Source: Saururus chinensis (lineage: Eukaryota; Streptophyta; Magnoliopsida; Piperales; Saururaceae). Taken from it: a stretch of DNA of 64,000 bases. The number at the start of each line of letters is the position of its first letter. Within the stretch, counting starts at the first letter, position 1. Below the pieces are notes generated by a model, which worked only from the letters and a program-made list of their open reading frames with translations, was not told where the DNA came from and searched no databases. A program made the position numbers and the translations under genes. The stretch lies in the NCBI GenBank assembly GCA_035235625.1, contig CP141145.1, positions 20,028,563-20,092,562 of the forward strand. The letters run 5' to 3'. This document shows, in pieces, positions 44,294 through 59,828 of this stretch.

Positions 44294-45510
44294 TCATTTG
44301 TTGATATTGTAGCACAAACATCAATTCTAAAAGAATATTTTAATTTGTCCAAAGTGCCCACAAAAGGTATAGATCACAAAAAGAATTATGGAAAATGAAG
44401 CTTCAAGAGGAGTAAAGGAGGAAAATCAAATAAAAATTGCCCCTAAAGCAAGTAAGGACTGTTGAACCAACTTCTAAGAACTTCATCCCATAAAAAAATA
44501 GAAAGGATAAATGAGAGTGTCGGATTTATGGCCAGAGTCATCCTGGAAAGGCTTTTGAAGGGCACACTAGAGTATGTTATAGTTGTAAGAAACATGGACG
44601 TATAGCTTGAAACCATCATCAAGGTAATCAAGGTGCTCAAGGAAATATAAATAAAGATGGAAAGAAGAGGATTGGAGCTCAGGTGTTTGCTTTGTCGGCT
44701 AAAGATGCAAAAGACAATGCAGTCCTTGAAGGTACTATTCCTATTTTTAACCTATTATCTTGAGTGTTTTATGATCTTGGTTTATCACACTCTTTTATCT
44801 CTAAATTATTCGTAGAAGATGTCTATCATCCTAAGAGTAAGTTAGAAATGTCTCATATTATCCATACTGCATTAGGAAAAGTTATGTAAGAGATGAATGT
44901 TTGAGAAATATCATTTTTATGTTGCGAGAAAGAAATTTCTGTGTTGATCTACTCATTTTAGAGATAGTAGATTATGATGTTATCTTGAGAATGGATTGAT
45001 ATGTGGACATAAAATGCTTTGGTATATTGTTAGTTGAAGAGGATAAAATTGAGTACACCAGGGAATCGGAAACTTAAGATGCAGTGAACGATTGGAAGAA
45101 AGAATTCTTTTATCATTTCGGCATTTAAAGCCCAAAAGTTAATGGAGAAAAAATATTGTTCCTTTTCGGTTAGCATTGTGGAATTTAACAAGGAGAAGGA
45201 AAAACTATATGAGATACCCGTAGTAAGAGAATTTTCATATGTGATTCCTGAGGAATTACCGGGTTTACCTACAAGGAGGGAAGTAGACTTTACCATAGAT
45301 TTAGTCTCATGAACTTTACCAAGTTCTGAAGCTCCATAGCGGATGACACTAACGGAGTTAAAAGTACTTAAGAACCAACTTGAGAAATTATTAGGCCAAG
45401 TGTCTCCCCTTATAGTGCTTTGATACTCTTTGTAAAGAAAAATGATGGGTCCATGAGGCTATGCATTGCTTATAGAATGATAAATCACAAAATGCTCTTA
45501 TTCGGTTGTT
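44294..45510 (+). pseudogene. Tekay-like chromovirus relic (copy 2)
   Basis: Same layout as 7093-8322. The protease passage is clearer here (FYDLG, then SHSFISKLFVED near 44780-44820). The RT start ([11 protein letters not shown]) carries an extra deletion after 45390 that removes the DKGVI part. Multiple stops. RT is cut at about 45510 by the antisense LINE segment. Confidence 0.75.
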
Positions 45511-45514
45511 GACG

Positions 45515-46631
45515 TTTCATAATACCTATGTTATTCTGTGTGATCACATGAAGGCGCTCAGGAGATGAATTTGGTACATCAACTCCATCAAACTAATTAG
45601 TTAAAATGACAATTCTTTTCTTAACATTGGCAACTCTTCCTATAAGCAAATCTAGATCAACCGGAAAGCGATTATTAATAACATGTGTGCATGATGTGTT
45701 CTATAAAAATTCTGCATTTTCTCCCATTATGGAATCATAAGCAACAATACGAGGAGAATGACATTGGTGAACAATTGGGCTTTTGACATTGTTATCCTGT
45801 GGAACTTCGGGTTGAGAATTATGAATTGGACCAACTTGAGTAGAAGTAGCACCTTGCTAATTAAGAACATCGGCATCTGGCTCATTAGGCTGCTGACTCG
45901 CCAAATTGTTTCCATCTCTTATTATGCGTCATGTTTGTCTAGTTTTTTATCTATCTCTTAAGGGCAATGACAATATCAATTACTTGCTCATTAAAAATTA
46001 AACAATTAGAGATATTATGACCAATAACCTTAAAATGATTGAAAAAAAAAGACTATTTCTTGAATAACATTTTGGAATTTCATAGAACCACCCATATCCA
46101 ATCTAATGCGACATTTGAGACGTCTTGACAAATCAACCTCTACACATATATGCGTACCAGCCATTCTTTTTGCCTCTAAACACGCATTCTCAATGCTAAT
46201 GAAAGTCCCGAAATCCAAATTCCTTGAGAAAGATATGTTGATGTCCCGGCTTACTAACCCAAATTGGTACAAACAGTGAATCATAACCATCATCGGTTAA
46301 TTAATAGATTAAACCGCTGCAAACGGACAGTAAAAATCACATTTGCATGATATTCCTAGCCAAAATTTTCATAATATCTTCTTCCAGTGAAATCCAATTT
46401 AGGAAAGATCTTGAATTAGTGGCATACCTTCCCACGTACGAATCACCCTTCAAATGTCACTCCGTGTTAAAAATCTTTCTTAGCGCCTCCTTGCTTGCGA
46501 AGCCATTAAGCACCTTCCCGATAAAGAAAAATGTCCGGTAGGATTACACCAGTTGTCATCTTCCATTGTTTGAAGAGATCTGCCTAACTTGTTTCAGGCG
46601 GATTCTCATGCAGAGCTGCGCAAGTCGCCAT
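45515..46631 (-). pseudogene. LINE ORF1-like fragment (copy 2b)
   Basis: Same minus-strand DUF4283/CCHC relic as 8325-9443: IGKVLNGFASKEALRKIF-type start, FISIENACLEAKRM, HICVEVDLSRRLKCRIRLD. Start ATG at 46631-46629. Immediately upstream of that start, 7 bp have been replaced by a copied 40-bp segment (46634-46675). Confidence 0.6.
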
Positions 46632-47164
46632 GATTGCCATGAAAAATGTCCGGTAGGATTACACCAGTTGTCATCTAACCAACTGTAAGATGTGTGATCC
46701 AGAAAAATAAAGAGAACACAACGCTCGGAACAGTTGCATTAGAGTCGTTCACCAGATCTGCCCAGCGGAGATGAACCCAGGGACTCTGCTAGTTCTGCTT
46801 CACGTTGGCTGCCATCTGTTAGTTGGTTCGTTGGTTCTGCTGCTTGCCTTCTTCCGCTGGTTCTGCGTGAGTTCTGTTGTCCAGATGGTTTCTCCTTCTT
46901 ATGCAGTAGAAAACAAACGAACAGCCATCTGCTGTCCCGATGGGTTCAGCCTTCTAGTTGCTCTGATGGGCTTCTTCTGCTGGTGCTGCATGGTTTCTGC
47001 TGTCCCGATGAGTTATCCCTCTGAAGCAGCAGAAAATAAACGAACTGCCTTCTGCTGTCCAGACCGAATTCAAAGATGTAAATTACCTTCATGTGACGCT
47101 TTGTGTTTGGTTAAAAGCGTAATTGATCTTCAGTGTTCCAAAAAAAGTGCACATCCATAAGTAA
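46632..47164. repeat. possible LINE 5' flank, copy 2
   Basis: Equivalent to 9444-9925 with the 27-bp segment retained. It includes a filler copy of 46521-46560 at 46634-46675. The 129-codon ORF at 46771-47160 is repetitive (CCPDG..., ENKRTA twice) and not called. Confidence 0.5.
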
Positions 47165-48162
47165 CCATTCGACACTTACTATTGTCCTCTCTATAACCCT
47201 TATTATCGCACTCTATCAGGCACTTACTATTGTCTCTATAACCCTTATTATCGTCCTCTGTATATCTACTTTGCAATTATTGATGTGACACTCGGTGTTT
47301 TTATGAAAAAATTTAACCTTTTATTTTTTAAAAAATTAGCCAAAAAAATTAGAAAGTGACCATTGAACTATTTTAAAAAATGACTTATTTAAAAAAGAGC
47401 TAAAGTAAGAAAAAATTTGCACAAATTTTCAAGCAATCATACTGTTTAGCAAACTAGAGTTGTGCATTATAGGGTTAGTCACAGTGTGCTAGTATTTAGT
47501 ACATTGTGACATATTTATTAGTATTTACAATATTTTTAAACAAGTATCGGTTAACATAAATCAAATTTTTAAACTTGTTCCAATTACAAGGCGGTTGTGT
47601 AAAACTACATTTTTGCTTAGCCAATAGGTAATTTTACCTACCCATTTAATTTTCGAATAGTACAGTTTAGGTGGTAGAGCAGGCAAACAATTACAATTGA
47701 TGTTCCTACTCATAGATCCTCAAAATATAATTGCCTCATACGGATGTATGTTCTAGATAGTTAATAACTTCATTAAATATTAGGGTAGGTAGAATACCTA
47801 AGACCCATTGAAAACTATGTAACAAAAAAGTTTCTGCAAGGAAAGTTAGAGAATGATGTTGCATGCTTTGTCTAGTTCTCCAAGTTAAAAGAATAGTGGT
47901 GATTTTTTTTTTATTTAATAAAAGTTGAATAACAAATAGAACACCATATGGATATCCTAATTATTGTTAAAAAACTTTCATAAATATGATTTCAAAAATG
48001 CTACATATTCTTGTACACAATGACACTTGCAGAGAGATCACCATGATCACGAAAATGTAGGGGCCGATTTGCTTGCATAGGTTTTGTGCATAGAGCAATC
48101 TCTCCTTTAAAACCTCCACAAGTTTACCCGACTAGAAACTAGCTTTTGTGATTTATTTAATG
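47165..48162 (+). repeat. spacer and truncated 1-kb repeat, copy 3
   Basis: gtttagcaaactaga starts a unit at 47444. The unit ends at about 48162 in atttatttaatg, where sequence switches to gag. The second unit, LTR, PBS and most of gag seen at 11196-14890 are deleted. Confidence 0.75.
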
Positions 48163-51100
48163 TAAAAATTACAAGTTTAACTAGAAAGGTTGAGGTTATG
48201 GAAATTAATAGGAAAAACATCTCTAAAGCTTCTCAAAAAGCACAACATATTTGTAGTACGTGTGAGAGTGATAGACACCAAACACAGGATTATTCAACAA
48301 TCCTTTCTTTTCAAGAGGTGTTGCATACTTAAGTAAATGCTACGAATACCTACAAAAGGTCATTTTCTTCTCCTTATTTTGAAACTTATACTCCTAATTG
48401 GAGAAATCATCCCAACTTTAGTTAAAAAAATGAGTATAATGTGCAGGTACCCCCTTCTTCCTCAAATTATGTTTCACAAAATAAGAAGACTCTTGAAGAT
48501 ACATTGCAAATATTCATACAAAGTCAAGCAACAGTCAACAACCAAACAATGCAAGCCATCAATGATTTGAAGACTTCTATCACTCAATTGACCACACCTT
48601 TGAGCACTTAAGAAAAAAGGAAGTTTCCTTCTCAACCTCAACGAAATCCTAAAGGTCAATTTGTAATTGAAAATTTAAATTCTTCAAGTTCATAAAAAGA
48701 GCATGCTAAGTCCATCACCACTTTGCGAAGTAGAAAAGTCATTAACAAAGACATTCTAATGAAGGTTGTTGAACCTAATGAGTCTTTTAATTCTAAACAT
48801 GGTGATGAACTTGACAACTCTAATTGTATTGCTCCAATTCCTCCTCTTCTTCCTCAAAGGTTACAATCTTCCTCTAAATTGGTGCCAAATTATGACATTC
48901 TTGAAATTTTCAAACAAGTAAAGATTAACATTCCTCTCTTAGATGTCATTAAACAAATTCCATCTTATGCTAAATTTTTGAAAAATCTTTGTACAATCAA
49001 GCGTAAGCTACATGTATAAAAGAATGCATTTTTGACAGAACAAGTAAGTGCAATTTTGCAACAAAACACCCCACCAAAATATAAAGATCCTAGTTGTCCA
49101 ACCATATCTTATATAATTAGGAATTATAGAGTTTAAAAAGCTTTACTTGATCTTGGGGTAAGTGTTAATCTCTTACCTTTTTCTGTTTATGAATAATTGG
49201 GACTTGGTGAATCGAAGCCCACAAGCATTACACTTCAACTTGCAGATTGCTTAGTTAAAACACCAAGAGGAATTGTTGAAGATGTGCTAGTACAAGTAGA
49301 AAAGTTTTACTTTCCTGTTGATTTTATTGTTTTGGACACACAACTAGTTTTGAATGCTTGTACTCAAATTCCTGTCATATTAGGCCGCCCATTTCTTGCT
49401 ACTTCTAATGCTCTTATTAATTGTAGAAATGGTGTTATGAAGCTTTCTTTTGGAAATATGACTTTGGATCTGAACATTTTGAATATTTGCAGGCAACCAA
49501 GAGATGATGATGAGGATGTGCATGAAGTGAATCTTTTAAAAAGTCTTGTTGATGACATGTCTACTATTTCTTCATTTTTTGACCCTCTTGAAGCATGTCA
49601 TTCTTATTTTAACTTTGATGATGATGTTATGATTAATGATGTAAATTTCTTGTTGGAGTCAACTCCATTATTAGATACTGATAGGTGGAAGGCCCGTTTT
49701 GAAGAGTTACCTCCTTCTAATAGCGCTCCTCTCCCCTCAAGTGTCCAACCACCTAATCTAGACTTGAAACCCCTCCCTACTGAACTTAAATATACTTATC
49801 TTGGTGAGGGAGAGACATTTCCTGTGGTTGTCTCTTCAATGTTAGATAGGGAGCAAGAGCACAAGTTGCTCGAAGTCCTTAGAAATCATAAGAATGCCAG
49901 TGGGTGGACCATTGCTGATATAAAGGGGATTAGTTCCCTGATTTGTACACATAGGATCTTTAGGGAAGAAAATGCAAAACCTGTGAGACAAATGCAACAG
50001 AGGTTAAACCCCAACATGAAAGAGGTAGTAAGAGCAAAGGTCCTAAAATTATTAGATGTGGGTATCATTTACCCCATTTCTGACAGTCCATGGGTGAGTC
50101 CCACCCAGGTTGTCCCTAAAAAGTCTGGAGTGACAGTGGTAAAGAATGTCAATGATGAGTTAATTCTCACTAGAGTCACCACCGGTTGGCGGATGTGCAT
50201 AGATTATAGGAAATTGAATACCGTCACTAGGAAAGACCACTTCTCCTTGCTATTCATGGACCAAATCCTAGAGAAGGTAGCCAGTCATCAATTTTATTGT
50301 TTTCTAGATGGTTATGCAAGATATAACCAAATTGAGATTGTACTTGAAGATCAAGAAAAAATAACCTTCACATGTCCATTTGGTACCTTTGCATATCGAA
50401 AGATGCCGTTTAGATTATGTAATGTTCCTACCACATTCCAAAGGTGCATGATGAGCATCTTTAATGACATGGTGGAGCGGTTTTTGGAAGTTTTTATGGA
50501 TGACTTTTCTGTTTTTGGTGATTCTTTTGATGATTGTCTTGATAACTTAGAAAAAGTTTTGGTGAGATGTGAAGAGAAAAATCTAGTTTTAAATTGGGAA
50601 AAATGTCATTTAATGGTTACTACTTAAATAGTACTTGGTCACATTGTTTCTATGCAGGGAATTCAAGTGGACAAGGCAAAAATTGAATTGATTGCTAATT
50701 TGCCTAGTCCAAAGTCCATAAAAGATGTTAGATCCTTTCTAGGGCATACCGGTTTTTATAGAAGATTTATCAAGAATTTTAGTGTAATATCTAGACCATT
50801 GTGTAATCTTCTATCTAAAGAGTATTCTTTTGAGTGGTCGGATGCATGTGAAGAAGCTTTCACAAAGCTTAAGAACATGTTAGTGTCCGCACCCATCATG
50901 CAACCCCCAGATTGGAACCTTCCTTTTGAAATTATGTGTGATGCAAGTGATTATGCCGTTGGGGCTGTTTTAGGGCAAAGGAAACATAAGAAACCTTGCG
51001 TAATTCATTATGTAAGTAGAACTTTTAATAGTGCCCAAATGAACTACTCCACCACTGAAAAAGAACTTCTTGCTGTAGTATTTGTACTTGACAAATTTAG

Positions 51101-52657
51101 ATCTTACTTGATTGGCTCTCAAATTATCATTTTTACTTACCATGCAGCTTTGAAGTACCTTTTGAGCAAACAAGATACAAAACCCAGATTACTCCGATGG
51201 ATACTCCTACTCTAAGAGTTTGATCTCACAATCAAAGACAAGAAGGGAGTAGAGAATGTGGTGGCAGATCATCTTTCTAGATTGGAATTTTCTGATTCTT
51301 CAGAAAATATTCCAATCCAAGACACATTCCCCAATGAATAACTTTTTGCCATCTCACATCCTCCATCGTATGCCGACATTGCCAACTACTTGGTGACAGG
51401 TAAAGTTCCCCACCATTGGTCTCCTCAAGATAAAAAGAGATTCTTCACCGAGGTAAAGCATTTCTTTTGTGACGACCCCTATCTCTTTAAGTACTATCCG
51501 GATCAAATAATAAGGAGATGTGTGCCTGATTCTGAACAAGTAAGTATCATCTATTTTTGTGATTCTGAAGCATGCGGTGGTCACTTATCCTCAAAAAAGA
51601 CCACTGCTAAAATTTTGCAATGTGGTTTTTATTGGCCGACGCTTTTCAAAGATGTTCATGAATTTTGCAAAACTTGAGAAAGGTGTCAAAAGTTTGGAGC
51701 CATATCTCGTCGAAATATGATGCCCCTTAATTCCATATTGGTTATTGAGATTTTTTATTGTTGGCGCATTGATTTCATGGGACCTTTTCCTCCTTCTTTG
51801 GCTATGTTTACATTTTAGTTGTTGTCGATTATGTTTCCAAGTGAATTGAGGCTGTACAAAGCAAAACCAATGACCACAAAGTCGTTGTGCGCTTTTTAAA
51901 AGAAAATATATTTTCAAGGTTTGGAACACCTCGAGCCATTATAAGTGATGGGGGGTCACATTTTTGCAATAGGCCTTTTGAGGCTTTGATGAGGAAGTAT
52001 GAGATTACCCATAAACTAGCTACCCCCTATCACCCACAAACAAGTGGACAAGTTGAGATTTCTAATAGGAAAATCAAAAATATTTTACAAAAAATGGTAA
52101 ATCCAAATGGTAGAGATTGGTCTTTACGGCTAACCGATGCTCTTTGGGCTTACCGTACCGCTTTTAAAAACCCAATTGGCATGTCTCCTTATCGTTTGAT
52201 TTTTTGAAAAGCTTGTCACTTGCCTGTGGAGTTGGAACATAGGGCATATTGGGTAATCAAAGCTTTGAATTTTAACTTTGATAAGGCTGGCTTAAATAGA
52301 CAACTGCAAATCAATGAGTTAGAGGAAATTAGACGTGATGCTTATGGGAGTTCAAAACTTTACAAAGAGAGAATGAAGGCTTTTCATGATAAAAATATTT
52401 TACGGAAAACTTTTGAGCCATTTCAAAAGGTTTTATTGTGCAACTCTTGACTTCATCTCTTTCTAGGAAAATTAAGATCACGTTGGACAGGTCCTTTCAT
52501 TGTAAAAACTATTTTTCCTTATGGAACTGTTGAAATTGAGAACCCAAAAAATGGTGATGTTTTCAAAGTTAATGGCCAATGTTTTAAACTATTTTTAGAC
52601 AATTTTGTCCCTGAAGTTGAGTCTACACCTCTTGAAAATCCAAATTATGAGGGTTGA
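48163..52657 (+). pseudogene. Athila-like gag-pol pseudogene (copy 3, pol nearly full length)
   Basis: It starts inside gag (KITSLTRKVEVME). The zinc knuckle has lost its last Cys (HQTQDY), and there is no CACTA insertion at 48470. Then follow protease (LLDLGVSVNLLP, with active-site region change), an open frame 49197-50627 covering protease C-term and RT (GWRMCIDYRKLN, FMDDFSV), RNase H from 50652, and integrase to 52657. Lesions include TAA at the codon equivalent to 290, TAA after ILLL near 51213, CKT*ERC near 51676, a frameshift in the MGPFPP region near 51796 and TGA near 51841. The C-terminal chromodomain is not seen, as expected for Athila. Confidence 0.92.
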
Positions 52658-53139
52658 TTTTCTTTTCATAATTTTTCACAAAAAAAAAATTTACATTGAG
52701 GACAATGTTTAGTTTAGGTTTGGGGGTGTAGAAAGATATTTTTCTTTATATTTTTTTTTAAAATAAAAAATTGAAAAAAATTAGTTAGATTTATTTTATT
52801 TTATGTTTTTGCTTATTTACATTGATTCTTATTTTAGACATGTGACTTTGTTTAAAGATATCATACTATTCAGAATATGACTATTTAATAATTTTGAATT
52901 TTGATTACTTCATATTGGTTTCATGTGCTCCTATTTTGACAAAAAACAAAGCAAGACATTTGCCTAAGTGAGAATTTGAGCCCTTGATTATGGTCGTACA
53001 TCTTGGTGGATATAATTAAAACTAAGTAATTATTTTCTTATGATAGTAAAACTTTGGCATGATCTAGTAGTACTCATGTTATCATAATAGAATTTCGAGC
53101 TTCACTATTCTTAGTTTGTAGAACAGTCGGGGACTTTTT
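52658..53139 (+). other. post-pol non-coding segment, copy 2
   Basis: Same as 2323-2805, with the ggtttgggggtg tract at 52717-52728. No gene. Confidence 0.55.
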
Positions 53140-53455
53140 GTCAACACAATTCCCGTTCCATAAACACGCGTTAAGGCAGTAAGGCCCGGCATAGGTCGCC
53201 GACAAAGGCGACATCATTTCTAAATGCTACCCACAAGTAAATCATCGTTCGGACAGTTGTACATCAAGCATGGTTTACGGTGGAGTTTATGGAAATGACA
53301 TCGGTCGAGCCTTCGATGAACTGACTCTAACGACTGACAATTTTTACTTCCCCTTAGAAGAATTAGAATTCGGGAACAGAAAACTGCAAAACATTGCAGA
53401 AAGTTGCAGAAAAATCTAGAAAAATTACAGAAAAATCGGGGATGTTACATACAAT
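53140..53455 (+). repeat. LTR 3'-end-like fragment, copy 2
   Basis: Same as 2806-3122, ending ggggatgttaca near 53449, then LTR interior. Confidence 0.5.
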
Positions 53456-55964
53456 CTTGCTTAAAATTTTACAAACTTATTTAGAGACCTTACTCAAAAA
53501 CTTATAAATTTTCTCATACAATCATACACATATTATCAACTCATGAAACTTAACAATTAATCGACTCCAGTCTTGAAATGGAAAGGAATATAACTGGGGC
53601 ATCACTTTAACCTTCGGGGAGTAACTAGATTCTATAAACTTTTCTTAGAGCAAGGCACACCTATACTCATGGGGCACAAGATTGAACAAGTATGAGTAGT
53701 TCCACAATACTACTTTCCTGAGTGTGCAAGTGCCCACACTCGGGGGGGCATATAGTGCCAACTAAGGGTCATACAATTCCTACTATGAGCGGAAATCATA
53801 CATGGCTACTATTGGGGCGAATCTTACAGTGTCATATATGGGCGGAAACATAGTATGTCACCTCTAGGTAGAAACATACAACGCTCACAATAGAGCATCA
53901 AACATCTTAGCATAAATACAGAACCAAGACAATACTAACAAAATATATGACGCTTCCAACATTGCGTCAAACGTTTGGGCTTAAATACATCATGAAGACA
54001 AAATCCTGTAAGATAATTACTCTAACAATACATGAAAAATGCTCAACCAACAAATTATCAGCTTGCTCAAATACGAAACTTACTCTGTTGGAACCCTAAG
54101 GTCACAAACTCGTAAAGCTATAATATTAGCTTTTCTTACAATTCACGATTGAATTAAGTAAGTTATGTGGGTACCAATTACGTTAAGAAATTCTTTTGTC
54201 TTACAATCTTCCACTGATGAATCCAAAGTTGAGCCCATTCGAAAACCCTAGTCTATCAGGGCAACATACTTTACTTCACCAATCCATCTCATAACTATAA
54301 TTCACCATATGACATATCCATACATATTCATACATTCTCCGCCATCCACTTTATGGCCAAATCATCTTACTCGAAAATCATCAAAATAAACCCCTTTCAT
54401 CTAACTCCACTTATCAACCTCTTACTTATACGTTAGTTATTATTCATACTTTCCACTTCATAATATATACGTTATGTTTGTAAAATTATGTTGTGTACTC
54501 TTACCAACCGACAATCCCTTCTAAAGGCGCCAAGTCCCAAGTCCGCTTACTTACTAAACCCCCAACATATACTCCAATCCAAACCATACTAATCCAATCC
54601 TCACCTGTCAAACGTGCATCCTCTATATCCGGACATATAGTTATAAATCCATATTAAGCTTCATATAAAACCCTTTGCCATCACTCACTCTCCATCACAC
54701 GCACAACTGCTCCACACACATCCAAATATCCATCACACATGCATATAGCCGTCATACATATGTATCACACACACATAATTCAATACACAGCTTACACACA
54801 TACACGCTCGCCATCACTAGCATACACATGGTCCAAATACATCAAACATACTTTTAGCTTACATGTGTTTTATGTGCATAATCAAACATACCATAATTCT
54901 AAAACCCTAGTCTATCAGGGCAACATACTTTACTTCACCAATCCATCTCATAACTATAATTCACCATATGACATATCCTTACATATTCATACATTCTCCG
55001 CCATCAACTTTATGGCCAAATCATCTTACTCGAAAATCATCAAAATAAACCCCTTTCATCCAACTCCACTTATCAACCTCTTACTTATACGTTAGTTATT
55101 ATTCTTACTTTCCACTTCATAATATATATGTTATGTTTGTACAATTATGTTGTGCACTCTTACCATCCAACAATCCCTTCTAAAGGCGCCAAGTCCCAAG
55201 TCCGCTTACTTACTAAACCCCCAACATATACTCCAATCCAAACCATACTAATCCAATCCTCACCTGTCAAACTTACATCCTCTATATCCTGACATACAGT
55301 TATAAATCCATATTAAGCTTCATATAAAACCCTCTGCCATCACTCACTCTCCATCACACACACAACTGCTCCACACACATCCAAATATCCATGACACATG
55401 CACATAGCCGTCATACATATGTATCACATACACATAATTTCATACACAGCTTACACACATACCCGCTCGCCATCACTAGCATACACATGGTCCACATACA
55501 TCAAACATACTTTTAGCTTACATGTGTTTTATGTGCATAATCAAACATACCATAATTCTTTATCTTGCCTTCATCTGTCATGCAACTGGATCATCATTTA
55601 ACATCCAAAACATTAAATTACATAATCTTAGCATGCTTCTAAACATTTAAAACATGTTATCATGAAATTACGAATTCAAAGTCCCCTACCTCTTAATCCC
55701 TGTAAATTCGATGGCGAGCACACGGCGGTGGCGGCGTTGTTGGCGGAGTGTGTAGTAAAAGACATCCTAATTAAGAGAGTTGTCGTCCTGAGGTTTAGGA
55801 AGTGCTCAAAGTAATCACAGCAAGACATGGTAACAGAAATTTGTGCGACAAAATCCGTTAACCATAGTGACGCACTGAGGGTAGTTGGGAAAAGTGTTGT
55901 GCCAAAAGAAATGGCAAGTGCGACCAAAAGGCTAATTAGAGGTCGGCCGGTACCTAAGAAGCAC
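53456..55964 (+). repeat. diverged LTR interior, copy 2, reaching the TPS pseudogene
   Basis: It parallels 3123-5877 but continues beyond the 659-bp repeats into a part equivalent to about 22.7-23.1 kb of the solo LTR (atggcgagca, ggcggtggcggcgtt, ggtcggccggtacctaaga). It ends at about 55964, where TPS exon 4 begins. Confidence 0.7.
54240..55557 (+). repeat. two-copy 659-bp tandem repeat
   Basis: Units begin at 54240 and 54899 (659 bp apart). The array has one unit fewer than 3912-5877. Confidence 0.88.
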
Positions 55965-57441
<1,477 letters not shown>

Positions 57442-58616
57442 CCAGCATCTATTCGACATTTGATAATAATGGGAAGCATGCATCTATGTTACATGTATCT
57501 TGAGCTTTAATACCCAACATATATTGGATTTCAATATTTTCAGCATTCGACAACAAAATGCATGGTGATGGACAATAGCTATCATGTGACACTTTGTATT
57601 TGTTCAAAAGCATATGAATCTTCAATTCAGTGGCCCGTTTGGACGCGTGCGTCCTCATGGGATCCATGTCCAGAGTAAATGTTGGGCATTTAAAATAATT
57701 TAAAATACTAGGGAACTGTGGTAGTGAGTTTTAGGCATAGTATCACCGTGCAACCAAGAACCATATAACGTCCAACTTCTATCGTTCTTGCATAAACGTG
57801 TACATATAAAATACACATGATGATAATCCACCAGTTAGCCAAAGCTAAGTAAACTTGCCTCCTATTACACTAGGTTATAATAAAAATACAACTTACATGT
57901 ATCCTAAGCATGCTCATGTTACTATATGTGTCATACCACATGAATACAGTTCTTTCCAAATTCTTAAGCTTACCATAGAACAGAGATTGCAGAATACATC
58001 AATTCTTTAACACTGAAATTCAGCAGCTTCATGTCAACAGAGTGAGCAGAGAAAAGGAAAATAAACAAGAGCTTCATGTGATAGATTGGGGAAGGTTTTC
58101 TTCTTTCCAATAATACTTAAGCTTACCATAGAAAGAAATCTTCAGCAGCCAATGTAATAAAAGACAAAAGCAACATCCAGAACCAGAAAGAGAACTAATA
58201 TAAGTTAGTTGGTAGCAGAATTTTTAAGCTGGAAAACAAAGCACAAACTAGAATTCATAGAAAGGAAAGAACTAAATAGGGGATGAATTGGGCGGCAAGG
58301 AGGAAGAGAATTAAAAGGGACGTACAAAAAAACGAAATCAAGTAAGGAAGGACAGAATTGAAACATATAGAAGACAAGAATGGCAGCTGTCCAGAACTTA
58401 GAAAAGCATAGCATTAAAATTTTAGAAACTGGAGAGGTGAAGAAAAGTCACAAAACATAGAAGAAATCAGTCATTCCATCCTCCAAAATAGATCAACATA
58501 GAGTTTTAGAGACAAAGAATTCAAGTAGAAGTTAGGAGAAACAAAGACGAAGCAAGAAAAAACATCTCAAGTCGCAATTTACTATTCATCAAGTGGTTGA
58601 AGACAATGAACACTAA
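57442..58616 (+). other. TPS downstream flank, copy 2
   Basis: Same as 42107-43194 without the 100-bp deletion. The part from 58334 is also found at 16631. No supported gene; a 69-codon minus-strand ORF near 58205 has no family. Confidence 0.7.
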
Positions 58617-58945
58617 CCCGAAGTTACTGTTCAGTAGGTAATGTAGTTGTTCAAGTTTAAATTGAATTATTTTTCTTTTTCACCCCTTGTAAGTCCCTTC
58701 TTACTTTATTCAATGGAAATTTTGATTTTTGGTGTAATGATTGGCTAGTTTTTTTATCTAAGTCATAGATGAAACCTTGTTAATATGCATGAATTCATGA
58801 TCATGAGGGTTGATTGATTTCCTTTATATGTACTTTAATATTTGACTATTCTACCTATTTTAATTTATAAACTCTATCTTGGATATAAATTATTGTAATG
58901 TTTAAGTAATTATATAGTATCTTATCCTGTGGAATTTCCAGATGA
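58617..58945 (+). repeat. start of block B, copy 3
   Basis: Non-coding, near-identical to 5878-6204. Confidence 0.7.
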
Positions 58946-59580
58946 GAATTATGAATTGGACCAACCCGAGTAGAAGTAACACCTTGCTGATTAATAACAT
59001 CAGCATCAGGCTGATTAAGCTGCTGACTCGCCGAATTGTTTCCATCTCTTAATATGCGTCATGTTTGTCTTGTTTTTTTGTCTATCTCTTAAGGGCAATG
59101 ACAATATCTAATTACTTGCTCAATAAAAATTAAACAATTAGAGATATCATGACCAATAGCCTTACAATGATTAAAAAAAATATTATTTCATAAATAACAT
59201 TTTGAAATTTAATAGAACTGCCCATATCCAATATAATGCAACATTTGAAACGTTTTAATAAATCAACCTCTACACATATATGCGCACCATCCATTCTTGT
59301 TGCCTCTAAACACGCATTATCAATGCTGATGAAAGTCCCCAAACCCAAATTCCTGGAGAAAGATTACTTGATGTCCAGGAAAATTAACCCAAATTGGTGC
59401 CAACAGTGAATCAGGACCGTCATCGTTTAATTAATAGATGAAGCCATCTTGTAACAGACAGTAAAATTTGCCATTTTCATGATATTTCTAGCCAAAATTT
59501 TCTTAATTTCTTCTTCTAGTGAAATCCAATTTATGAACGATCTTGAATCAGTGCCATATCTTCCCACATACGGGAGAGAT
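58946..59580 (-). pseudogene. LINE ORF1-like fragment (copy 3a)
   Basis: Same relic as 6205-6840: minus-strand FISIDNACLEATRM, HICVEVDLLKRFKC, SIKFQNVIYEI, knuckle lost by frameshift. It differs from copy 1 mainly near 59445 (gaagccatcttgtaac). Confidence 0.6.
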
Positions 59581-59629
59581 TCCAATCGTGGACGTGGGGC
59601 CCACGATGGAGTCCACACCTTTAATTAAG

Positions 59630-59828
59630 AAAAAATTATCATAAAATCTATAAAAATTAGATAAACCAAGTTTGATATTAAGACTTATAAAAATACAATT
59701 AAAACTTGTTAAAATTATAATTACTAATCCTTAACTTTAAAATCAAGTCAAATTGGCAATTAAACAAAAGTCACACAAATTTGCATTATTAAAGAAAATT
59801 AAACCGGGTTAAAGTTAGAGATGTTACA
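59630..59828 (+). repeat. LTR-end-like segment ending TTACA, copy 3
   Basis: Same as 6890-7092. Confidence 0.4.

Noticed and set aside
55676-55927. 83-codon minus-strand ORF before the TPS pseudogene
   Set aside because: Lies in LTR-derived sequence; no family and not present in the solo LTR relative.
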